Of a DNA stretch of 64,000 nucleotides, positions 1-8,800 are shown piece after piece (positions within the stretch are counted from its first letter, which is position 1; every line of letters begins with the position of its first letter). The notes below the pieces were generated by a model. That model was given only the letters and a program-made list of their open reading frames with translations. It was not told the origin of the DNA and made no database searches. The translations under genes were made by a program, and so were the position numbers. Location: assembly GCF_019634775.1 (NCBI RefSeq), contig NZ_JAHCAS010000001.1, forward strand, positions 372,001 through 436,000. Direction: 5' to 3'. The DNA comes from Dokdonella sp. Lineage in GTDB: Bacteria; Pseudomonadota; Gammaproteobacteria; Xanthomonadales; Rhodanobacteraceae.

Positions 1-7
1 GCCTCAT
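1..7 (-). CDS. gspI: Probable start of type II secretion minor pseudopilin GspI (partial)
   Basis: Only the first two codons are in the window. An ATG on the minus strand overlaps the gspH stop in an ATGA arrangement. The usual order gspG-gspH-gspI makes GspI the expected product. The identity rests on context alone, because no protein sequence is visible. Confidence 0.3.
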
Positions 8-528
8 TGCCGCGCTTCCCGGCGTGCCAGTTCGACACGCCCATCGGCGTGGCCGACGACGTCGATCGCGGCGAGGCCTTCGCCAAGCGAGAGCGTGAGG
101 TGGAACGGCGTCAGCTCGCCGGATGGAAAGCACACCAGTTGCGGCGCCGCTGCGTCGTCGGCAGCCGTGCGCAGTTCACGTCCGTCGCGCGCGAGTGTGA
201 CGTGCATGCCCTGCATCCATTCGCGCGCACGCAGCTCGCCCTCGCCGCGACCCTCGCGCCAGCCTTCGATGCCCAGTGTCATGAACGCATAGCGCGCGGC
301 GTCGACACGCAAGCCGATGCTGCGCCCGCCGAGTTCTGCCTGCGTGCAGGCATGCACGACCAGCGCCTGGAACCGCTCCGCCTCGCGCTCAAGCCGCCGC
401 TCGCCACCGACACTGGCCACGCCGATCCCGACCGCCAGAACCAACACGCCGACGATGGCGAGCACGACGAGCACTTCGATGAGGCTGAAGCCAACCGGTG
501 GCCGGGCGCCGGAATCGCACCGAACCAT
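4..528 (-). CDS. gspH: Type II secretion minor pseudopilin GspH
   Basis: Predicted 174-residue minor pseudopilin of the type II secretion pseudopilus, anchored in the inner membrane. The prepilin peptidase motif is at residues 13-18 (G-FSLIE), cleaved after Gly, and is followed by a hydrophobic helix to about residue 40. The rest is variable with a GspH-like length. The ATG was chosen because it gives a short leader directly before GFSLIE; the open frame continues upstream without support. It lies 106 nt downstream of gspG and overlaps the next gene by ATGA, as in a gsp operon. The order supports GspH over FimT/PilE-type pilins, but the C-terminal half is not diagnostic by eye. Confidence 0.8.
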   Translation of the reverse strand: MVRCDSGARPPVGFSLIEVLVVLAIVGVLVLAVGIGVASVGGERRLEREAERFQALVVHACTQAELGGRSIGLRVDAARYAFMTLGIEGWREGRGEGELRAREWMQGMHVTLARDGRELRTAADDAAAPQLVCFPSGELTPFHLTLSLGEGLAAIDVVGHADGRVELARREARQ

Positions 529-634
529 CGGCGAAGACGCGGCGCGACGCAGCTTTGCCCGCTCCTTTCCCTCGCTTGCCACGCTGTGGGCCCCTCGCGC
601 CTTCACGGCTTCGACCCATTTCCCATTACCGGCC

Positions 635-1123
635 TCAATCGCCCCAGTTCCCGATATCGGCATTCTCGCCTTCGCCGCCCGGACGGCCGTCGGCACCGTA
701 GCTGAAGATGTCGATCTCACCGTGCTGGCCGGGCTGCAGGTACTGATAAGGCTGGTTCCACGGATCCTTCGGCAGGCGGTCGAGGTAGGGCCCCTTCCAG
801 TTCGGTGCCTCGGGTTGCCCGGAAGGCTTGCTGACCAGCGCCTGCAGGCCCTGGTCATTGCCCGGATAGCGGAAGTTGTCGAGCTTGTAGAGGTTGAGCG
901 CCGTGGTGATGCCGGCGATGTCCTGCTTGACGCGCGTGATGCGCGCCTCGGCCGGACGCTGCATGACGCGCGGCACGACGATCGCGGCAAGAATGCCGAG
1001 GATCACCACGACAACCAGGATCTCGATGAGGGTAAAGCCGCGTGATGAGGCCGGGAATGGGGAACGGGAAATGGGGAATCGGCAAGACGGGCGGCTCGAG
1101 CTGCGTCGCCGCGCTGCGTCCAT
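635..1123 (-). CDS. gspG: Type II secretion major pseudopilin GspG
   Basis: Major pseudopilin of the type II secretion system. The prepilin motif GFTLIEILVVVVILG is followed by the conserved mature part: IVVPRVM, a helix with ALNLYKLDN, then YPGNDQGLQALV, the DRLPKDPWNQPY loop and a C-terminus with calcium-site-like acidic residues. The start is uncertain. From the ATG at 1123 (MDAARRR) the leader is about 24 residues, longer than the usual 6-10. An ATG at 1201 would give 188 residues. No ATG, GTG or TTG lies closer to GFTLIE. The leader region is made of GGGAATGG-type repeat DNA, so the original start may have been displaced. A purine-rich GGGA lies about 7 nt before the 1123 ATG. Confidence 0.85.
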   Translation of the reverse strand: MDAARRRSSSRPSCRFPISRSPFPASSRGFTLIEILVVVVILGILAAIVVPRVMQRPAEARITRVKQDIAGITTALNLYKLDNFRYPGNDQGLQALVSKPSGQPEAPNWKGPYLDRLPKDPWNQPYQYLQPGQHGEIDIFSYGADGRPGGEGENADIGNWGD

Positions 1124-1184
1124 TCCCGATTCCCGATTCCCCGTTCCCGGCTTCCCGCCATTCCCCATTCCCCATTCCCCGTTG
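1053..1184. repeat. GGGAATGG-type inverted repeat overlapping the gspG 5' end
   Basis: Left arm 1053-1082 has several GGGAA(T/C)GG units. The right arm 1121-1184 carries the reverse-complement units CATTCCC, so the segment can fold on itself. The same motif recurs at 18222-18309, 46111-46140 and 54621-54690. Here it lies inside the open frame of gspG, between the possible start codons and the prepilin cleavage site. Confidence 0.75.
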
Positions 1185-1250
1185 TCGGATTCAATGTTCA
1201 TGCGTGCAGCGCTTGTGTGGCGGCGGGAATGGCGGGGATCATAGCAAAGC

Positions 1251-2630
1251 ATGTCCCAGCCCCCGCCGCCGCATTTCCACGTGCCTGCGCATACCGACCT
1301 GGCCGCACGCGATCTCGCCGTGGTCTGGCATCCGTGCACGCAGATGCATGATCACGAGACGTTGCCGATGCTGCCGATCACGCGCGCCGATGGCGCGTGG
1401 CTGTACGGCGACGACGGCCGACGCTGGCTCGATGCAGTCAGCTCGTGGTGGACCTGCCTGCTCGGTCACCGCCATCCACGCATCGTCGCCGCACTCAAGG
1501 ACCAGCTCGATCGGCTCGATCACGTGATGCTCGCCGGCATGACGCACGCGCCGGCCGTCGAACTCGCCGAGGCACTGGTCGCGATCACTCCAGCCGGCCT
1601 CGAACGGGTGTTCTATGCCGACAACGGCTCGAGCGCGATCGAGGTCGCACTCAAGCTCAGCTTCCACTACTGGCGCAACCTGGGCAGCGGCGAACGCAGG
1701 CGCTTCATCGCCCTGCGTGGCGGCTACCACGGCGAAACGCTCGGCGCACTGTCCGTCACCGACGTCCCGCTGTACCGCGAGACCTATGCGCCGCTGCTGC
1801 TGCAACCGCTGTTCGCACCCTCACCCGACGCCTACGAAGCCGAACCGGGCGAGAATGCGGTGGATTGCGCACAGCGCCGGCTCGGTGACATGCGCGCCCT
1901 GCTCGAACGCCACGCGCACGAGACCTGCGCGGTCATCGTCGAACCACTCGTGCAGTGCGCCGGCGGCATGCGCATGCACGATGCCTCGTACCTGAGCGGC
2001 CTGCGCGCACTCTGCGACGCCTACGACGTGCACCTGATCGCCGACGAGATCGCGGTCGGCTTCGGGCGTACCGGCACCTTGTTCGCTTGTGAGCAGGGCG
2101 CGATCGCACCGGACTTCCTGTGCCTGTCGAAGGGCCTCACCGGCGGCACCTTGCCATTGTCGGCCGTGCTGACCACGGCGGACATCTACGCAGCGTTCTA
2201 TGCCGAATACACGGCCGGCAAGGCCTTCCTGCATTCGCACAGCTACACCGGCAATCCGCTCGCCTGCCGCGCTGCGCTGGAGACGCTCGCTATCCTGCGC
2301 GAGGAAAAGATACTCGAACGAAACCGCGCGCTGGCCGTGCACCTGGCCGCGCGCCTCGCCCCGCTCGGTGACCATCCTCATGTCGCCGACGTACGCCAGA
2401 CCGGAATGATCGCCGCGCTCGAACTGGTCGCCGACAAGGCCACGCGCAGGCCGTTCGCACGCAACGACCGCCGCGGCCTGCGCGTGTATCGGCACGGCCT
2501 CGAACGCGGCGCGATCCTGCGTCCGCTCGGCGACGTCGTGTATTTCATGCCGCCTTACTGCATCACTCCGGACGAGATCGACTTCATGGTCGATGTCGCC
2601 ATCGATGGCATCGAGCTCGCGGTTCGCTGA
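1251..2630 (+). CDS. bioA: Adenosylmethionine-8-amino-7-oxononanoate aminotransferase
   Basis: BioA, the PLP-dependent transaminase that converts KAPA to DAPA with SAM as amino donor in biotin synthesis. 459 residues, close to the family length. Family signatures: WHPCTQM near residue 26, SSWW near 64, DNGSSAIEVALK near 124, GGYHGETLGALS near 157, the cofactor-binding ADEIAVGFGRTG (Asp265) and the Schiff-base lysine in CLSKGLTGG (Lys294). The ATG at 1251 gives a normal N-terminus. No other biotin gene is in the window, so bio genes are scattered. rsmE follows 22 nt after the stop but has its own -10-like element. Confidence 0.96.
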   Translation: MSQPPPPHFHVPAHTDLAARDLAVVWHPCTQMHDHETLPMLPITRADGAWLYGDDGRRWLDAVSSWWTCLLGHRHPRIVAALKDQLDRLDHVMLAGMTHAPAVELAEALVAITPAGLERVFYADNGSSAIEVALKLSFHYWRNLGSGERRRFIALRGGYHGETLGALSVTDVPLYRETYAPLLLQPLFAPSPDAYEAEPGENAVDCAQRRLGDMRALLERHAHETCAVIVEPLVQCAGGMRMHDASYLSGLRALCDAYDVHLIADEIAVGFGRTGTLFACEQGAIAPDFLCLSKGLTGGTLPLSAVLTTADIYAAFYAEYTAGKAFLHSHSYTGNPLACRAALETLAILREEKILERNRALAVHLAARLAPLGDHPHVADVRQTGMIAALELVADKATRRPFARNDRRGLRVYRHGLERGAILRPLGDVVYFMPPYCITPDEIDFMVDVAIDGIELAVR

Positions 2631-2640
2631 GCCCCACGCG

Positions 2641-2646
2641 TAGAAT
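2641..2646 (+). promoter_or_regulatory. TAGAAT -10-like element 6 nt before the rsmE ATG
   Basis: TAGAAT is followed by six bases and then the rsmE ATG, with no Shine-Dalgarno sequence. Transcription starting about 7 nt after the hexamer would begin at the A of the ATG. No good -35 hexamer is seen. See the finding on leaderless starts. Confidence 0.45.
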
Positions 2647-2652
2647 CGCAAC

Positions 2653-3387
2653 ATGCGCATTCCCCGCATCTGCGTTTTCGATCCGCTCACTACCGGCATG
2701 GAGCTTGCCCTGCCCGAGCAGGCCGGCGAGCATCTCGCGCGCGTGCTGCGTCTCGAGCGCGGCCATCCGCTGGTGCTGTTCAACGGCGACGGTCGCGAAT
2801 ACCGCGCCGAGATCGCTCAACTGGCCAAGCGTGCGGTCACCGCGCGTGTGCTCGGCGAAAATGCCGTGGTCGATCGCGAAAGCCCGCTCGCCCTGACCCT
2901 CGTGCAGGGCATCGCGCGCGGCGAGAAGATGGACCTGATCCTGCAGAAGGCGACCGAACTCGGCGTGGCGCGCATCGTGCCGGTCATCACCGACCGCACC
3001 GAGGTCAAGCTCGACGCCGAACGCACCGGCCGGCGCCTCGCGCACTGGCAGGCCGTGATCGCCGGCGCCTGCGAGCAATGCGGGCGTTCCATCCTGCCCA
3101 TGCTCGACCCGCCACAGCGGCTCGTGCACTGGGCCGGCGAACTCGGCAATGCCGGCGGCCTGCGCCTGGCGCTTGATCCCGACGGCGAAGCCACACCACG
3201 CTCGCTCGCGTCGTTCGATGCGGCGATGCTCGTCGTCGGCCCCGAAGGCGGACTGTCCGACAACGACATGACCGTACTCGACGAAGCCGGCTTCACCGGC
3301 CTGCGCCTCGGTCCACGCATCCTGCGCACCGAAACCGCCGGCCTCGCCGCGATCGCGGCCTTGCAGGCGCTTTACGGAGACCTCTGA
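2653..3387 (+). CDS. rsmE: 16S rRNA (uracil-1498-N3)-methyltransferase
   Basis: RsmE, a SPOUT-class methyltransferase that methylates U1498 of 16S rRNA. 244 residues, the normal length. The N-terminal PUA-like part (HLARVLRLERGHPLVLFNGDG) is followed by the SPOUT domain with KMDLILQKATELGV near residue 96, the ACEQCGRS segment, and the SAM-binding knot VVGPEGGLSDNDM near 194 and LGPRILRTETAGLAA near 218. It is on the plus strand and converges with the pil-chp operon across a 124-nt gap that contains only a weak hairpin (3472-3492, GTTCTCC/GGGGAAC). Confidence 0.96.
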   Translation: MRIPRICVFDPLTTGMELALPEQAGEHLARVLRLERGHPLVLFNGDGREYRAEIAQLAKRAVTARVLGENAVVDRESPLALTLVQGIARGEKMDLILQKATELGVARIVPVITDRTEVKLDAERTGRRLAHWQAVIAGACEQCGRSILPMLDPPQRLVHWAGELGNAGGLRLALDPDGEATPRSLASFDAAMLVVGPEGGLSDNDMTVLDEAGFTGLRLGPRILRTETAGLAAIAALQALYGDL

Positions 3388-3511
3388 CGGACCGTGGCGC
3401 GAGACCTGCCCCGCCCGCTTCTGGTCGCGAATGGCGCAGGCTCAACCGATGTCGGTGGCCTTGCTGACAGTTCTCCGCATTGTGGGGAACGTGAATCCGA
3501 AGTTCGGGCGG

Positions 3512-3976
3512 TCAGACGGAGATCGCTGCGGCGACCATTTCCTCGATCTTCGAAAGATCGGGAATGACGGCGTGGTCGTCGCGCACGAGCACTTCGGAGT
3601 GCACACCAGGCCCGAGTTCGGTGTGGTCGCCGGTGGTGACCAGGAGTTCCGAGGTGATCGTGGTCAAGCGAGGGAAGCCTTGGGCAAGCATGGCGATGAA
3701 CGGCATCTTGGCGTTGCCGCCGAGCGCCTTGAGCACGGTCACGCGGGCGTTGCGCGTGCTTTCCTCGCTGGCATGGCCGGCAAGCATCGGGAACGAGAAC
3801 AGCGGCAGACGCCAGCCGCGCCAGCCGAGGCGGCCGAGCAGCCACGCTGGTGCACCCGCGATCGGTTCGGGAGTGGTGAAGGTGATTACCTCGGCGACGG
3901 TCGCGTTCGGCAGCAACACGCGGCCACCGGTGACCGGAATCATGACGCCACGGATTTCGCGCGGAAGCTCGGCCAT
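3512..3976 (-). CDS. chpC: ChpC, CheW-like protein of the Pil-Chp system
   Basis: CheW-domain protein, 154 residues. It begins MAELPREIRGVMIPV and has the CheW-type strand LLPNATVAEVITF, a WRGWRLPLFSF segment near residue 52 and a conserved acidic end. In P. aeruginosa ChpC is an accessory CheW homologue coupling the pilus chemoreceptor to the ChpA kinase. The ATG at 3976 was chosen because the longer frame is antisense to nothing conserved and lies inside chpB. It is the last gene of the minus-strand pilG-chpC run, 10 nt after chpB. CheW family membership is clear; the name ChpC rests mainly on position. Confidence 0.85.
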   Translation of the reverse strand: MAELPREIRGVMIPVTGGRVLLPNATVAEVITFTTPEPIAGAPAWLLGRLGWRGWRLPLFSFPMLAGHASEESTRNARVTVLKALGGNAKMPFIAMLAQGFPRLTTITSELLVTTGDHTELGPGVHSEVLVRDDHAVIPDLSKIEEMVAAAISV

Positions 3977-3986
3977 CGAGGGTGTC

Positions 3987-5870
3987 CTAAGAGTTTGAGG
4001 GAGCGCCACGTTCGGCGAGCACGCGTTCGGCGAGCTCCTGCGGCGAACCCGTGAACGAAGCGACGCCGGTCTCGAGCACCCCATCGACCATCGAACTGAT
4101 GACGCAGGTCTCGGGATCCTGCACGTAGACACGACCACCCTTGGCGACGAGGATGCGGCTGCCCTCTGCCGCATCCTCGGCCATGCCGGAGAACACGATC
4201 GCACTGGCCTTCGCGCCGAAGCGGTCGGCGACATCGACGAGCAACTGGTCGATCGATGGGCTGTATGCGGGCTGCTGCTCGTCGAGCGGTTCCAGCACTA
4301 CCACGCCTTCGGCGTCGATGCGCAGGCGGCGATCGATCGGCACGATGACGATGTCACCGTGGCCGACCCGCTCGCCATGCGAGGGCATGCGTACGGTCAG
4401 CGAGGTGGCCTTGGTCAGTTGCTGGGCCATCAGGTCGACGAACTCGGCACCCATGTGCTGGGCAAGCAGGAACAACGCCGGATAGTCCTTCGGGATGTGG
4501 GCGAGGAACTCGCGCACGGCTTCGGGACCGCCGATCGAAGCGCCGAGCACGATCACCCTGCGCACCGCGATCTTGACCGCCGCCGTGTCCATCCAGCTCT
4601 CGTGCGCCGGCGCTGCATCGCGCGGCTGCGGGGCGACCGCCTCCTCGAGCGGCACGAGTTCGAGGGAGAAACTCGCCGGTTCCGCGGTTTCTTCGGCGGC
4701 CGGCTCGGCCTCCGGAGCGAGATACTCGGCGGCGCTGATCGTCTCGATGCCGAAGTCGGCCTTCGCGTCGGGTGGCGGCGCTGCGGTCTCGGCAGCCTCT
4801 TCACCGTCGACCTCCGACAGAGTCCAGGAGAAGGCTTCATGCGATACCGGTGGAGGCGGAACCACCACGGCTTCAGGAGCCTCCTCGCGAGCTGGAGGCG
4901 CCGGCGCATCGGCCCAATCGAGATCGAGCAGTTCGAGTTCAACCAGGCCATCGCGAGCGCTGGCCGCACGGTCGATCGCCTCAGCGGAGGCCACCAGTTC
5001 GGCAGCCACGTCCTGGGGCGGGGGCGCGACCGTGGCCGGCGCTTCATCGATCGGGTCAAGGTCGAATCCGAACGCCGATTCGTCATGCGGACGCGGTTGC
5101 GTTGGCTCGTCCGCCACGAAACCGATACCGTCTTCGACGCCGCTGTCGCCGGCAAAATCGTCGAGATCGCCGAAGCCCAGCGCGGCAATGTCGGTGGCGT
5201 CGGAATCTGATCCGGCAAGCGGCGATTCGAATGCCTCGGTATCGCTCGCGGCGACCACGTCTTCGGAGCCGCTGGGCTGCTCGACCTCGGCAATCTCGAA
5301 ATCGAAGCTGAAATCGCCCGCCGGCGTCGCGGCAGTGGCGTCATCGAGCGCAAACTCGGCGGCGAGGTCGGTTGCCGCCTCGATCTCGACCTGCGGCCCT
5401 GGCGCAGGCACCTCCTGTCCGGGCTGCGTGGCTTCGACTACATCGGTGACGTCGGCGGCGGGCGCCATGCGCGGCGCAGGCTCCGGCTTCGGCACCGGTT
5501 CGGCATCGGCCGGGCGCGGCGGATCGGCATGTTCGGCGCCGAGCACCTTGGCGGCGAGATGACGCGCCCAGCGCGCCTGCTCCCAACCTGCGAGCTGCAG
5601 CGAAACCTGCGCCTCGTTGAAGATCACCTTGTAGCGGTCATCGTCAAGCAAGGCATAGACCTCGTCGAGCTGCGCCTCGACATCACCGTCGAGATTGACG
5701 ACGACGACGCGCGCGCCGGAGGCTTCCAGCGCGTCGCGGTCCAGCGCGGCGGCATTCGCCTCGTAGACGATTGGAGTGCCGGCTCCGGCCAACGCCTCAC
5801 GCACATGGCGGCTCGATTCACCGACCTGCGACAGCAGGGCGATCGGAACGCTGGACTCAGGCATCGACAC
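3987..5870 (-). CDS. chpB: ChpB, CheB-type methylesterase with long acidic linker
   Basis: Protein-glutamate methylesterase of the Pil-Chp chemosensory pathway. The C-terminal catalytic domain (about residues 430-620) shows the CheB triad: Ser in GASIGGPEAV, His in LAQHMG and Asp in FSGMAEDAAEG. Residues 1-115 look like a receiver fold without a clear phospho-acceptor (VVVVNLDGDVEAQLDEV). Between them lie about 300 residues very rich in Ala, Glu, Asp and Pro, probably disordered. At 627 residues it is much longer than P. aeruginosa ChpB (about 340). Start: GTG at 5870 with GAGG 7 nt upstream, overlapping chpA by 14 nt; an ATG at 5864 is also possible. No CheR/PilK methyltransferase is seen nearby. 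Confidence 0.9.
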   Translation of the reverse strand: MSMPESSVPIALLSQVGESSRHVREALAGAGTPIVYEANAAALDRDALEASGARVVVVNLDGDVEAQLDEVYALLDDDRYKVIFNEAQVSLQLAGWEQARWARHLAAKVLGAEHADPPRPADAEPVPKPEPAPRMAPAADVTDVVEATQPGQEVPAPGPQVEIEAATDLAAEFALDDATAATPAGDFSFDFEIAEVEQPSGSEDVVAASDTEAFESPLAGSDSDATDIAALGFGDLDDFAGDSGVEDGIGFVADEPTQPRPHDESAFGFDLDPIDEAPATVAPPPQDVAAELVASAEAIDRAASARDGLVELELLDLDWADAPAPPAREEAPEAVVVPPPPVSHEAFSWTLSEVDGEEAAETAAPPPDAKADFGIETISAAEYLAPEAEPAAEETAEPASFSLELVPLEEAVAPQPRDAAPAHESWMDTAAVKIAVRRVIVLGASIGGPEAVREFLAHIPKDYPALFLLAQHMGAEFVDLMAQQLTKATSLTVRMPSHGERVGHGDIVIVPIDRRLRIDAEGVVVLEPLDEQQPAYSPSIDQLLVDVADRFGAKASAIVFSGMAEDAAEGSRILVAKGGRVYVQDPETCVISSMVDGVLETGVASFTGSPQELAERVLAERGAPSNS

Positions 5871-8800
5871 GGTGTGCCCTCAGCGTTTCCTGCACATTGC
5901 GCAGCAGATCGGCTTCCTGGTACGGCTTGCCGAGGTAGCGCTCGACACCAATCTCGATCGCGCGCTGGCGATGCTTTTCGCCCGTGCGCGAGGTGACCAT
6001 GATGATCGGCACTCCACGCAGGCGCGCGTCATTGCGCATGTAGGTGGCCAGTTCGTAGCCATCCATGCGCGGCATCTCGATGTCCAGCAGCATGAGATCG
6101 GGCACGTTGTCCTGCAGTTTTTCGACTGCGTCGAGGCCGTCCTTCGCGGTGATGACCTCCATGTCGGCACGTTCGAGCACACGCGTGGTCACCTTGCGCA
6201 TGGTGATCGAGTCGTCGACAACCATGATGAGCGGGTTGCGACGCGTCTCGACCGCCACCGGTTCGGCTGCGGCCGGCATCTCCGACACCTCGCCGGCGGC
6301 GACGCTCGCGCGCAGTGCGGAGACGCGACGCACCAGCGGAGCGAGGTCGAGGATCATGACCACCGAGCCGTCGCCCATGATCGTTGCGCCGAAGATGCCC
6401 GGCACCGAACTGATCTGCGGACCGACCGACTTGACGACGATTTCACGCGAACCGACCACCGCATCGATGCGCACCGCGGCGCGCTGGTCGCCGGTGCGCG
6501 TCATCAACAGCGGCAACTGCGTCTCGTCGACGATGCGTCCCGGCGGCACGCCGAGCAGGTGCGAGAGTTCGTAGATCGAGAACTCATCGCCGGCATATGC
6601 ATACGTCGGGTTTCCACTCGTCATGCGGCGCTGGTAGTCGTCGAGAGCAATGCGCACGACGCCCTGCACCGATGACATCGGCACTGCGTAGACGGCATCG
6701 CCGAGGCGCACGAGAATCGCCTGGGTCACGGCAAGGGTGAATGGCAGGCGGATCGTGAAGACCGAGCCCTCGCCCGGCTTCGAATCGATGACCAGCGAGC
6801 CACCGAGCTGCTTGATTTCACTGAGCACGACGTCCATGCCGACGCCGCGTCCGGAAAGCTGGGTGACCTGTTCGGCGGTGGAAAAGCCGGGCTCCATGAT
6901 GAAGCCGTAGAGGTCGCGGTCGGAAAGTTGCGCGTCCGGGCTCAACATGCCCTGGCTGATCGCCTTGGCGCGGATCGCGTCGCGATCCATGCCTGCGCCG
7001 TCGTCGGTGATGCGCAGCACGACTTCGGTCGATTCACGCGTTACCGCGATCGTCACCGTACCATCGAGCGGCTTGCCCGCAGCAAGGCGCTGCTCCGGCG
7101 TCTCGATGCCGTGGGCGAGCGCGTTGCGCAGCATGTGCTCGAACGGCGCCTTCATGCGCTCGAGCAGGTTGCGGTCCATTTCACCCTGCGCACCCTCGAC
7201 CTTGAGTTGGGCGCGCTTGCCGGTTTCCTGCGCAGCCTGGCGCAGTGTGCGGCGCAGCGAGGGCACCAGCGAATCGAACGGCACCATGCGAGTACGCATG
7301 AGGCCTTCCTGCAGGTCCGAGCTGACCCGCGACTGCTGCAGCAACAGGGTTTCCGACTGGCGGGTGAGGTCGTCGAGAAGGCCCTGAATCGATACCAGGT
7401 CAGACACCGACTCGCCGAGCGCGCGTGAATACTGCTGCAGTTGCGAGAATCGGTCGAGCTCAAGCGGATCGAAGGTTGCGTCGGCGCCTTCGTGATGCTC
7501 GCGCTGGTAGCGCGCGATGATCTGCGCCTCGGTCTCGATCTCCAGCTTGCGCAGCTGCTCGCGCAGACGACTGACGGTCTGTTCGAATTCGATGAGGTTG
7601 AAGCGGAATGTCGAGATTTGCTGCTCGAGGCGCGAACGGTAGATCGACACCTCACCGGCATAGTTGACCAGCGAGTCGAGCAGTTCGGAGCGCACGCGGA
7701 TCATTTCCTGCGGCGCACGAGCCTCCTCCTCGATCTCGGCCACCGGCATCGGGCGCGGAGCCGGTCGCACCGGTGCCGGTGCCGGTGCCGGTGCCGGCTC
7801 AGACACGGCTGCAGCGGCGGCAGCGCGATCGCTCGCCGTCGGCGCTGACAGTGTTTCGCCGGCGACGAGGTTCTCGAAGCGCATGATCGCGCGTTCAGGC
7901 ATGGCAATGGCCTGGCGCCGCGCGACGCGCTGAACCAGGCCGTGCAGACCGTCGAAACCGCGCTCAAGCGCCTCGACCGCCGGACGGTCCATCTCGCGGA
8001 GTCCTTCCTGCACGGCGTCGAGCAGGGATTCCATGACGTGGGCGAGATCGCCGATCGGAGCAAGTCCGGCCATGCGCGCACCGCCCTTGAGGGTGTGCAG
8101 GTTGCGCTGCAGACCACCGAGCAGCTCGCGCTCGTGAGGCGTCTCGCGCAGGCGCGCCATCGTCGTGTCGGCCTGGTCGAGAATGTCGTTGCCCTCGAGC
8201 ACAAAGATGTCGAGCAGGTCTTCGTCCATCTCCGGCAATTCGAGGCGGCCCTCGGGCTGTTCGTCCTCGAGCGCAGCGCCGGTCTCACCGAGCAGAACCT
8301 CGAGTTCGGCGCCAGCCTGTTCGACATCGACCACCGACGCTTCAGACTCGATGGCCTCGTCGGACTCGATGGCCTCTTCAGACTCGATGGCCTCGGTGGA
8401 CTCGACCACAGCCTCGTCCACTGCTACCGGTGTCTCGAAGCCGAGCACCACTTCGTCGGCGAAGGCCTGCGCTTCAAGGAGCGGCTCGTCGGCTTCCGCC
8501 GAAACCGGCTCACCGTCGACGTCGGCGACCGCGAACCATTCGGATTCGAGTTCTTGCAGAGGCTCCGCACCGTCGTTTGCGGCGATCGACACTTCCGCCA
8601 CGGTACTGTCGAGGTCCTCGCCGGAAGTCCCGGAAACTTCGGCAACGTCACCCTCCAATGCAATGTCGCCTGCCTCGGCGTCGGCCGCACCCGCGGCAGA
8701 TTCCGCCACTGCAGCAGGCTTGTCGGGCAGTTGCTCGAATACATTGGCCGCACTCAGCAGGATGCCGGCGTCGACCAACTCGGCGTCTCCACTCGGCAAC

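Noticed and set aside
8335..8412. Short direct repeats resembling a CRISPR array
   Set aside because: Units of 18 bp without spacers, in frame inside chpA; they are coding tandem repeats.
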